Source: Clarkia xantiana subsp. parviflora
Taxonomy: Eukaryota; Streptophyta; Magnoliopsida; Myrtales; Onagraceae
NCBI GenBank assembly: GCA_036873135.1
Contig: JAPTYO010000015.1
Coordinates: forward strand, 7,419,683 to 7,483,682
Reading direction: 5' to 3'
Length of the DNA stretch: 64,000 bases
Of the stretch, positions 48,415-59,439 are shown piece after piece. Every line of letters begins with the position of its first letter. Position 1 is the first letter of the stretch. The translations under genes and the position numbers were made by a program. The notes below the pieces were generated by a model. That model was not told the DNA's origin. It did no database searches and worked only from the letters and a program-made list of their open reading frames with translations.

Positions 48415-50006
48415 GTTGAAAAAGTCGGTCCTATGTTTCTTGACTTTCTTCCTCTCCCTCCCTATGTAGATGTTTCTTTTTATAGACTCTCTGTATTTTG
48501 TGTCAGTTGCTCATGTATAGCTTTTTTTATTTGTTTGTTAACACGCTTTCCATTTAAGGGACCCCATTTAGTGTAAACATTATCACAGTTCAAACCAGCC
48601 GTTAATCATTATGATTATTACAGTTGGTTGGACCGTGTTTTGATAAACAATATTATACACAAGCAAATAATGTGTCGAGTTCATTATGTAACTTAATATT
48701 TGAAACAACAATAATGTTAAATGCTGAGAGACGACATTTTTTAATGTACGTGATATTTACCCCAATTTAGTGGCAGTTTCCAGAAATATGATGTCAGTAA
48801 TTGTATTTATCCACATTCTGTCGTAATATTTCAGATTTGTTAAAATTAAACTAGGTGTGATGATGGAGTGTAGAAGACACTATAGAGACGAAGTCCACCT
48901 GTCGAAGTCCATTGCTTGGCGCTCTTTCCAGTTTCCTTCATCCTTTCAGCTGTCACCTTTTACGTCACCACAAACCAGCTTGACTGCTGCAATGGAGTAT
49001 AATTATTATATATAAAACCCTATTTAGACTGTTCAATCAATCCCATACGTTTTTTCCGTATATAGCTATCAGTCATCCTTATCTCTACCTAGCATTAAAT
49101 GCATCTGTCGCCCTCTCCTTTTGATCTCCCCAACACATTATTAGGGTTACAGATCAGAACCCACCAACATGGGACGATAGTTGAAGAATCCATTCTGAAT
49201 TGAACTAATACTTACTTTAATCTTCATTAACATCAATATTGACGTAATAATGCTCCATTAAATTTAAATCTGGAGTGATTCATATTGAACGGCTTAGGTT
49301 TGATGTAGCATATTAAACAGTAAAAACATTATAAATTCGTTTGATATATCACTGATTTTCTCCTTTTTATATTTTTCACGACGTTAAGTCGAGGCATCTT
49401 TTTTGATATTTTTAGATATCTTGCACACAAGTACGACTATATGAATGTGTGTGTACACAACCCTATAACCCGTAAATGGCTAAAACTGGACGTAACACCG
49501 AAATCGGTTGAACCATAAATGGTAACAATAGCGTTTGCGCACTTTTAGGGTTTATATAAACATTATTAAATACAAGTAACGTCTCTTATAATTGCCAAAC
49601 AAGAATTGTCATAACAGTTGTATTTTTTATACAGGAATCGCCGTTATTTCTAATACATTTTTTCTGTATTTTTAGCATATTAGATGTTAATTATTTCTAG
49701 ATCTTCTAGTAACAGTTATTATTACTAACAATTAACAAACTGTAGTCGTTGTACTATATCGTTTGCGCACTTTTACTGATTTAACCGAAACATTCGTCAT
49801 TTTCTAGTTTATGCCTCAATAGGCCAATTGCGTTTACGTAAATATTTGTCAAATAGATGCAATTAATAGGGAAAATTAGCAAAGGTCGATCAACCGATTA
49901 CATGACAAAATATATTCGACAACATGGTGAATCACTACCATCGGCGTAGTGTCAACCTGATTTCTGTTAGTACAAACATATCTAGCCTGAGTAGTTGTCT
50001 ACTAGT
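48415..50006. other. AT-rich region between F-box copies A and B
   Basis: Contains the presumed promoter of copy A. A TATA-like ttatatataaaaccc lies near 49010. No coding sequence was recognised. Confidence 0.4.
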
Positions 50007-51388
50007 TCATAACGTACCGGCTTCGAAGTCAAACAAACATATTGCACATCTTATGAGACGGATATGGTTGTTTGAAAAATTCCAATGTCCCGGGGTCAAG
50101 CGTAAACACAGACTATTCACGGCTAAATGTTGTAGAGCTTGTATAGTTATCATTTTCATGGTTGTAGCACGACACTCTAAGAAGATCCGTTCCTCTTCCC
50201 CATATAATGTAACATAGACATTCGGAACCATTGGCGCAATGGTGGACCCTTTCAACCTCGCAGTATATTAGCCGTATAAACGACGAGGGGGTCTTTACTT
50301 TGAGTGTAGACTTTGTTCAGGATGGCAACACCCTTCGTAGCCTCACCTTTGTAGAATCCTCTGTGCACTCCCAACATGATGCCAACATCAACGTTGACAT
50401 GCCTCTCCCACATATTGTTAATGATGTGCAGCAACTTTGGAGTCATACTGGGCACCCTTACACAGAGGAATCTCAGTGACACATTTTTGAACACACGTTG
50501 AGCCAGCATTTGAGTCCCACGTGCGCTGGTTACAAATAGAACAACGACTCAGACATTAACAAGCTTAAACTTTTGGATAATACATGTAAACAAATAGTTA
50601 GATTTATTAAAATCAAGGGGTGGTAAATAATTGTTCCGTGCGATATACCACGAGCCGAATTGACCGACTGATGAAGGGTGTGTTCGCCCAACATTTTCTA
50701 GTATATCATCCTAGATCTCTACCGGCAAGAGACTGTCAATATACAAAGTTTTTCAATTCAAAAGCAATACCCCATAATACACATGTCAATTATTATTTGG
50801 GTGGAATAATTTGACTCCCGACGACCTTTGGTAATTACAGCTCATTCTGTAAACAGGTAAACCCTAGTGGATAATATTAAACGATAGCAGGTTAACTAGC
50901 TGTAGGTATTCACTTTTGTAACTTTTCCAAAACCGTTGGTACGAACACACGGCCTGCGTCCATAGCTACCTATCGAGACGCTTTGACCAAATGGAAAGAC
51001 TCATGTTAAATTAACTAGTTAAATATACAAACGATGACAACGTTAGCTGAAGTAGTGAACCACTTCATATGTGACCACATAGGGTTTTTGGGTCAGCTAC
51101 TAAAAGGTGAAGGGTACGTAACACACATATATATCATCTTACAAATGTTTTGAAATATAATACTTGCCTTTCCTCGGACATTGTGTGGTCGGAATCCGTA
51201 TTTGCAACTGGATCAGGCGTCATTGGATCTTTACTTATGCGCCATAAAGATTCAGCCTTTGACGGAGTCGCTGGAGATGGAGCTGCATGCTTTGTTGAGG
51301 GAGTTTCTGTGGAAGAATATGCCAACCTTCTCCTGGCTTTTGCCTTCTTCATTTGCCTCGATGGTGTCCTCATTTCGAAAGATATCAC
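50007..51388 (-). pseudogene. F-box protein B (At2g35280-like), decayed
   Basis: Exon 1 51388-51168 (MRTPSRQMKKAKARRRLAYS ... TMSEER), exon 2 50732-50649 and exon 3 from 50525. Compared with copy C, exon 2 lacks eight codons before the F-box and has TAG in place of TGG in EIWDDIL. Exon 3 begins CARGTQMLAQRVFKNVSLRF and includes NVDVGIMLGVHRGFYKG. Near 50265 one base is missing (ctgcg against ctcgcg in C), which causes TGA. The last part (YGEEERIFLECRATTMKMIT, LTPGHWNF) continues in another phase. The intron 1 donor is AG|GCAAGT. Non-functional as read. Confidence 0.78.
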
Positions 51389-52255
51389 TCTCTGTCTCTT
51401 TTGGTTTGCAGATGTTTATGATGATATATGTGTTAAATGTCTTGGCTCTTTATGTATTGCTTTATATAAGCCTATTTGCCTCCGTGAGGCCGGGTTAGTG
51501 TACACACCTTAAACGGTGGTCTGATCAATAACAAATATCCAAGTCAGAAACAGGGTTTACATAAAACAAATCGTCATTGTGCACTACTGCGTAAGCTCGG
51601 TTTGATAATAAAATATAGACAAATGCTTTAGTATGCGCATATAAAAATGTATACTGGGACCCATCGATTTATGTGGGCATGTGTGTTTATTATTTATTCC
51701 AAATTTGTCCTTCTATGGACACATGGCAGACAGTTATTGGGTGGAGAACCACCATATTGTGGCACATGTTGGAAGGGTTGTGTACCAAAATTTTCTTCAT
51801 TTTCGGACTCCCACCATTGGTGTACTCAAAGTATTAAATTATTTTTAGTAAATAAACAAAGTGTATATAAAATAAATATATGAATTTCGAATTTAAGACA
51901 ATATATATAATGTTATGATCATAAAATATAAATAAGCACATAATTTTTGTTAATAATATATGACCGTCATAATTTAAAGACTATATCTACAAAGAATACT
52001 CATACACATTACTAAATTGCCAAATATGTTCGGCCAATTTGGCGTTTAAATCTTCAAAATTTCCATCATACGTGTTTCTATCATCGTCAGCAAAAATATT
52101 ATCGTTGTTTCTCCACATTAGTCACAAACATATTACGAGATGTAAGAAAATAACTGCAGAGGGTGATTCACGAGATGTAAGAAAAAATATTTTCGACACC
52201 TTGCTGATTCACTAATATCCGTCTACTGTCATCCTTAGCTGTGTTATCACTAACT
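51389..52255. other. Region between F-box copies B and C
   Basis: Presumed 5' flank of B and 3' flank of C. AT-rich with no separate gene recognised. Confidence 0.4.
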
Positions 52256-53363
52256 TCAGAGTTTTGTAAATTTCCTAACTTCATAGTCATACAAACATTT
52301 TCTATAACTTATCAGACGGATATCGTTGAGAATAAAATTCCAATGGCCCGGGGTCTCGCCGAAACACAGTCTATCCACATTTATTTGGTGGATACCGCGT
52401 AACGTTATCATTTTCATGGTTGATGCACGGCATTGTAAGAACATCCGCTCCTCTGCCCCTATTACTGTATTATATACATCAGGAACCAATGGCTCGATGG
52501 TGGACTCGGTAAACCTCGCGAGTATATTAGCCGTATAAACGGCGAGGGGGTCTTTACTTTGAGTGTAGACGTTGTTCAGGATGGCAACACCCTTCGTGGC
52601 TTTACCTTCTTACAATCCTGTGTGCACTCCCGAGATGATGCCAGCATCAACATTGGCATACCTCTCCCACATATTGTTAATGTTGTGCAGCAACTTTGGG
52701 GTCATTTTGGGCACCCTTACACAGAGGAATCTCAGTGACACATTTTTAACACACTTTGAGCCAGCAATTGAGTCACACGTGCGCTAGGTTACAAATAGAA
52801 CAACGACTCAGACATTAACAAATTGAAACTTTAGGATAATACATGTAAACAAATAGTTAAATTTATTAAAAACAAGGGGTGGTAAATTATTATTCTGTGC
52901 GATATACCACGAGCCGAATTGACCGACTGATGAAGGGTGTGTTCGCCCAACCTTTTCCAGTATATCATCCCAGATCTCTACCGGTAAGGACGACCAGTTC
53001 ACGGGTGTCAATAGACTGTCAATATACAAAGTTTCGCAATTCAAATGTGACCACCGAGGGCTACTAGGTCAGCTACTAACAGGTGAAGGTACGTAACACA
53101 TATATATATCAATATATAATTGTTTTGAAATATAATACTTGCCTTTCCCCGGACATGGTTTGGTCGGAACCCGTATTTGCAACTGGCTCCGGCGTCACCG
53201 GATCTTTCATTATGCGCCATAAAGATTCAGCCATTGACGGGGTCGCTGATGATGGACCTGTAGCCTTTGATGGAGAAGTTGCTGTGGAAGAAGATGCCAC
53301 CTCCCTTGTGGGTTTTGCCTTCTGCATTTGTCTCGCTGGTGTACTCATTTCGAAAGATAACAC
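52256..53363 (-). pseudogene. F-box protein C (At2g35280-like), N-terminal half intact, C-terminal half broken
   Basis: Exon 1 53363-53143 is a basic, serine/threonine-rich leader ending TMSGER. Exon 2 53015-52908 has SLLTPVNWSSLPVEIWDDIL and EKVGRTHPSSVGQFGS, an intact F-box. Exons 1 and 2 join in frame only with the GC donor AG|GCAAGT. Exon 3 starts at 52783. It lacks one base relative to B (gtgttaaaaatg against gtgttcaaaaatg), shifting the frame, and has TAA where B has the tyrosine of GFYKG. The end (GAEERMFLQCRASTMKMITL, PGHWNF) is readable in its own frame. The expected role of an intact gene is SCF substrate recognition. Confidence 0.78.
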
Positions 53364-54089
53364 TGTCTCTCTCTTTGGTTTGCAGTTGTTTCTTATGATA
53401 TTTTTCTTTAATGTCTTGACTATTTATGCATTGCTTTATTTAAGCCTTTTGTCTTTGCACCGTAAACGGTCGTCTGATCAAACCCAATTTCAAAGTCAGA
53501 ACAAGGGTTTAAATAAAAAAAATTCGCTGTGAACTAATTCAGGTCGTTAGCATTCTGTTTACCACACTGTCTAGGTGGAACCCATCCATATCCGTATCAA
53601 CAACATTGTGTAAATTATATTCTTCATAATTTCTAAAGCATGTTCAATAATTATCTAAAAAAAATATACGTGTTCTGCTTAATGAACTAATTCAGTTTGA
53701 TTGTCAATGAAAGACATATTTCATAAAAACTCCATCTTTTTTTTGAAAATGAAAGACATATATCATCAAAACATATTGGATACCGTCTGTTTGTTTGAAA
53801 CAATACTTATAATGTAATCTTTAAAATGTATATTATCATTATAACATTATTTGTATTATATTAATAATAACTTTATAAAATGCGCACAAAAAGTAGACCC
53901 TACTAAACTGACAATTTTTCTTTATATCTCCTACCTATGGCAGATACCCGATTTGGCGATCGATATTGTGGCTTCAACTGTCAGTGTCAACCAGTCAATG
54001 TATATGCGGCTCTTTTCTATCCAACATCATTGTTTGTCTGCTGCACGTAATAACCATACGTTTTGTATACTAATTTAATTCTGGGTACA
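53364..54089. other. Upstream flank of F-box copy C
   Basis: It shares the stretch right after the start codon (tgcgaaagata type, tctctctttggtttgcag) with the flank of copy B, so the duplication extends into the promoter. No other gene seen. Confidence 0.45.
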
Positions 54090-55310
54090 GTACAGCCATT
54101 ACACAAAAAATACTTTATAGTTTACACAGTAAAACCCTATAATTTTAACAGTAAACCAATATAGTTTACACATTAAAACAGTTATATCTACTAGAAACCA
54201 TAACCCTCAACCTAAACCCTAAAAATAGTCAACTACAAAGCGAAAACCAATATGGACATATGAATAATGAATAAGTAGTATAAATAAAAATTAACGTAAA
54301 TAATTGCATAATTTATAATTGGTTAAACCCATGAAAAACATAATGTAACCAATATGGTTGAAGCATTAAATCAGTATAGTGTAAACATTAAACTCATAAT
54401 ATTTGTAGTGTAAACCTTAACCATTAATCTGAACCCTTAAAACACTATACTACAAACCTAAAACCAATATGGACTACGCATGAATAATTGAATAATAGGA
54501 TCCATTAAAATTAATGGTTATAATAATTTAATTTTGTCCATAGTCAAGACAACTATACTTTAACCACTAATATCTAACATTAAACCCATATATGTAGTGT
54601 AAATCACAAACCCTTACCCTATACCCTAAAATAGTACACTGTACACCCCTAAAACCAATATAGACACATGATAAATTAATTAATACTATAAATTTTCCAT
54701 TAGTGAGGTTATATTAATTTAATTTTGTGTACAGTTAAGACAAATATAATTTAACCATTATAGTTTAAACATTAAACCCATATATGTAGTGTAAATCAGA
54801 AACCCTTACCCTATACCCTAAACCCTTAAATAGTACACTGTACACCCCTAAAATCAATATAGACACATGATAAATTAATTAATACTATACATTTGCCATT
54901 ACTGAGGTTATATTAATTTAATTTTGTGTACAGATAAGACAAATACAATTTAACAATTATTTTTTAAACATTAAACCCATATATATTTAGTGTAAATAAG
55001 TACCCTTACCCTACACTTTAATCCATAAAAAACTAAACCCTAAGGAACCTAAAACTAAATATATATATATATGGACATATAGATGAACAATGAATGAATA
55101 GTATTTAATACTATTAATTATATAATTGGATCCATTAAAATTAATGAGGTTATAATAATTTAATTTTGTCCACGGTCAAGACAACTATACTCTAACCACT
55201 AATCTTTAACATTAAACCCATATATGTAGTGTAAATCACAAACCCTTACCCTATACCCTAAACCCTAAAATAGTTCACTGTACACCCTTATATTATAGTT
55301 TATACGTTAA
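54090..55310. repeat. Tandem array of about 190-240-bp units with CCCTAAA-like motifs
   Basis: At least four units share the order tagtgtaaatc, acccttaccctataccctaaa, agtacactgtacacccctaaaa, gaggttatattaatttaatttt and taaacccatatatg. The boundary acccatatatg/tagtg recurs at about 54593, 54785, 54984 and 55226. Groups such as ccctaaaccctaaa resemble the plant telomere repeat but are degenerate. The array separates the minus-strand and plus-strand F-box groups. Confidence 0.85.
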
Positions 55311-55812
55311 AACACTAAAGTTTATATGTTAAGCTATTGTCAATTTTTTTTTTAATCTTAGATGACATATTATATGTGGGTGAAGCCTGAAAAATATATC
55401 AGAATCATTTAGATTGTACCATAAACATTAAGACACTAACCATACCCTTAATTTAGATACACAACTATACAGACACGACGTCAGAATGAAATTTATAGTT
55501 TATAGTTCAAATTCACACGACTGTGTAAATTCTTCAATACCACGTGGTTGTTTATCTAATGCCGTCAAAACATATGTTCACATTTTCAAAACTATTTTCC
55601 CCCTTATTCTCATTTGAATTGTTAATAGTAACCCCTCAGTATATTTCCCCTGCGTTCAACCATTCAGACCACAAATCTTTGTTTACTTCAGCGAAAGATA
55701 ACATCTTCCATTGAGAATTTGTGTATCAGATCAGGTAAGTTTACTTAACTGGAAATCTATACGTGGTAAGAAACTGTAGTTCCTCCATTTACACTACATA
55801 TCATTTTATATT

Positions 55813-56635
55813 ATGCAGTTTAACAGTACCATTCACTATGACCCACACTGGGTTGGATCACTGCCTGACGAAATGATTATGCTCATAATGGTATGCGTGA
55901 GCGAAGACTCGCTCAAGGATTTTATGAACCTCAAAATATGGTATGTACATCTTTGTAAATAAAATTATTTATGTTGTTATTACTACATCTGGATGCTTAA
56001 CTATGGAGGGAAATGAATGTAGCTGCAAACGATTTAATAACCTGGCTGAGGACAGATCAATGTACAATATGGTATCACTTGAGAACGTGTCTCAACAAAA
56101 CTGGGCAGCACGCTATACTCCGTTTATCCAAAATTGCTTTGACAACAAAAACCCAGAATCTCTTTATCGGATGGGAATGTATACATTTTTCCGTCAACAT
56201 CCAAGGAGGGTCAAATTGGGTCTTCAACAATTGGAGGACGCATCACGTGATGGACATCTGGTAGCTAATTATGCTGTCGCAATGATACGCATCATCAATT
56301 GGCCATGCAATGATCAGGTGATTGAAGAAAGCTACGAACTACTGGGTAAGGTATGTGCTGTTAAAAAAGAATCTCATTGTCGGGATAAACTCTGTGAAGA
56401 TGTTCTTAATTTCCGGCATATCTATCATTGGGCGAGTTCAGACCCACATCAACCTCATAGTCGATGCAAGTTGCACCAATCTAACATTGTACGATCGTTG
56501 TCGCAACTGTATATCTGGGTTGAAGATCCTCATTGCATCATATGTCGATGCGATGCCGAAGTTTTAAGGTTTCGACACTATTTCGATTGGAGTCGATTTC
56601 CACACGAACGACCGACCAATAAATGCTTACAGTAG
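55813..56635 (+). CDS. F-box protein D (At2g35280-like), two exons, 246 aa
   Basis: Exons 55813-55940 and 56023-56635 with a GT-AG intron give 741 nt in one frame. The F-box is short: SLPDEMIMLIMVCVSEDSLK, then after the splice CCKRFNNLAEDRSMYNMVSL. The core is SLYRMGMYTFFRQHPRRVKL, GLQQLEDASRDGHLVANYAV and MIRIINWP. This is a Sel1-like repeat region typical of At2g35280-type F-box proteins. The C-terminus has a Cys/His pattern (CKLH, CIICRCDAEVLRF) suggestive of zinc binding. The start is uncertain. ATG 55813 is in frame but overlaps a good splice acceptor (tatgcag). The ATG that aligns with genes E and F (55838) is out of frame. Probable SCF substrate adaptor. Confidence 0.65.
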
Positions 56636-58640
56636 GTTATGTTGTTTTTTCATAAATTCCAAGGATTGTTAATACAATTCATTATACATATATGCATATA
56701 GTGTTACAAATGTGTATAGCAAGGGTGCGAAGGTGGCACATAAGATATTTAATTATTTATTTTCATTTTTTATTATTGGGCATAGACATACGCTAGGTAT
56801 GCTAACTTTAAATACTATGTGTACTTAAGTAAATAATAAAAAATAATAGGTCACTACAGGTTTTAAATAACCATATTACTCAACCCATATTTTAAAATTA
56901 AATGACAAAACTCTACTTAAAAATAAACTAATGTATATGATATTTTGTCGTTTATACTAGTATATATATATGAATACTTTATACTTTTTAATGAATGTAA
57001 TAAATAAAAAATGGTGGACCCTAACATTAAACCCATATATGTAATATTGCTTCAAAACATATTGTCTGCGGGTTTGATATTCAAGGTGCGGAATGCAATG
57101 ATTTCATCTGTGCTAACGTCATCGTTTATCTACCTATATGATATTGCATTTGTTCATCATGACAAATATTCAAATTTTGACTAATTAATATGGTTTCCGT
57201 TTACATACGTATATGATATTGCATTTGTTCATATGTGATCATTATAAAACTCTTTCCACAAAAAAAAAAAAAAAACATTATAAAACTCATCAATCAAATA
57301 GGATAATAGTTATGCTATAATTCTAATTACGTTATATAACAACTATATGGCTGACGTTCGCTTTCCGAGCTAATTCAATTTCTTATATAATTATTACATT
57401 ATTATGAAATTCAATGTTATTATATAATAATTACATTATTATCAACTTGAAAAATTGAGATACCTATTTTATTTGAGTTATGTTATTTATGCAACATAAT
57501 TTAATCAGTGCAAATGAAGTAAAACTACATATCATATTTGAGGTACACAGAACTTGTACTTGTTATTTATTATCTTGACTCACTGACATGACGATTTGTT
57601 GGCTATAAACATTAATAAGCATCTAATAATTGATGTACATATAAGGAACATAAAAAAGTTGATACTAAAGTAATTCATTTTATTTTGCTCGTTATAGTAA
57701 ATAATTGAATTGATTACTGGTATATCGTACGGCTGAGAAATCCAGTTTATCTTTATAAGAAATTATGAATCATTCTCTCTCATGATCCAACGAATGGGAA
57801 ATCGATTGGAAATAAAGGCGAGTGCATTTTAGCAGGGCCCTGCCAATAAAGCAACCGTCTGTCTTCCTCATTTATCTATATTTTCTCAGTCTTTTCAAAT
57901 ACTTTCTGCCTTACCTTCGTAGTTGCAAAGGAAAAACCTCTGTTTCTTTGGCTTGCGAACTGGTACGTTTCCGCTGTTACCGTCTTTAGTTTAACATTAA
58001 AGTATTGTTGATGCGCATGTTAAAATAACTGTATTAGGAATACATCCCTTTACATTTTGCAAGAATGCCTTATATGTTTCTAGTGATAGACTATGTTTGG
58101 GGATTGGACAGGGTTTAAGTTGCTTGGTCGTTCTCCGTGTTTTTCTATAGATAAAAGTAGGGTTTATTATATTTTCTCCCCTTTGAAAATGAGTTACGGA
58201 TAGTTTTGTTTATAAGTTGCCCCTATGTTTGAAGATCGATTGTGCTTTAATTTTTACGAATTTGAAGAAGCACTTACAGTACTACTTAAGAGGAGACTTA
58301 TTAGTTTTCCGATTGAAATTACCGACATTGCTGTGTTAATTGTCGATGATGCAGTGAAGAAAATGAGAATACAGTGAGATAGGGAGAATCAACTATTGAC
58401 TAGATTAATTTATACTAAAAAAGCTGAACTTCACTTTTGAGTTTTCACCAGTAACCACTTTTAGTTATACTATACATATATATAAAGGAGATATTACATC
58501 AGTAAGGTTAAATTTTATTTTATTCTTCAAATTGGACGAAAGTATATTTACTCTACTCCAAAAATACAAGTGAATCGTAATGACAAAGTTTTGTATTTTG
58601 TAATTGTATATCATAGTATTTGCATAAGGAAATTGTTCCC
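56636..58640. other. AT-rich intergenic region with the promoter of F-box gene E
   Basis: From about 57840 the sequence is duplicated before gene F (ctctgtttctttggcttgcg, tggtacgtttccg), so this is probably the 5' UTR and promoter of E. A poly-A run lies near 57260. No other gene seen. Confidence 0.5.
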
Positions 58641-59439
58641 ATGGATACCACTGGTTTGAAGACCCTGATGTCACTACCTGACGAGATGCTCATGCTCATA
58701 CTAGTATGCGTCAGTGCTGGTTCGATCTACGACTTTATTAATATAAGGTCAAGGTAGGGTTGAATTTGCAAATGTGAATGTTAGTATAGTACGTGGTAAC
58801 ACACTTACTAACGTGGTAGTTGAATCCAGTTGCAGAAGGCTTCGCCGACTTGGTATAAGCAAATTTCTAGTGTCCACATTTTTACCGCGCGAGATGGTTC
58901 CCCTTCAGTGGCATGTCAAATGTGAAGCTTTTGTCCAAATTTTCATGGACAAGGACAACACATTTCCGGCTGCTCTTTATCGGTTAGGAATGTATACTTT
59001 TTTCCAACAACAACCAAGCCAATTACATCTGGGTCTTGCCCAAATGAACAAAGCTGCATTGCAGGGACATGTTCTTGCTAAATATGCTGTAGCGATGATA
59101 ACCATATTCAATTGGCCAGGGTATGGTAACTTGATTGACGAAAGCTACGAGTTGCTGCGCGGCTTTGTGTATGATAAAAGAGTTCTTAAAAAATGTCGGG
59201 ACATGTTCATCAGTGGTGTTTGTCAATTAACCTTTAACCGTCAACTGTGGAAATCACACCCAGAAGCACCTCCTCGTCGATGCTTACGGCACCATTTTAA
59301 CGTTCAATATACAATTAACGCGGTCCGCATCTATTTTGGCGAGCCATTATGCTTTCAATGTCAATGCGATGCTGAAATTGTTCGTTTTCGCAGATATAAC
59401 TCCTGGAATGGATTTCCACACAAAGGAGCTACAAAGTAA
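58641..59439 (+). CDS. F-box protein E (At2g35280-like), two exons, 240 aa
   Basis: Exons 58641-58753 and 58830-59439 with a GT-AG intron give 723 nt with no stop. MDTTGLKTLMSLPDEMLMLI starts the F-box, which continues LVCVSAGSIYDFINIRS and, after the splice, CRRLRRLG. The core is AALYRLGMYTFFQQQPSQLH, LGLAQMNKAALQGHVLAKYA and MITIFNWPGYG. The C-terminus has CLRHH and CFQCQCDAEIVRFRRYNSW, a Cys/His cluster shared with D and F. This is the best-preserved member of the cluster. The start ATG is conserved in gene F. Inferred function: substrate receptor in an SCF ubiquitin ligase; the substrate is unknown. Confidence 0.8.

Noticed and set aside
55838..55876. ATG at 55838 as the start of F-box gene D
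   Set aside because: It aligns with the starts of E and F but runs into TGA after 12 codons, out of frame with the F-box. The in-frame ATG at 55813 was used instead, with reservation.
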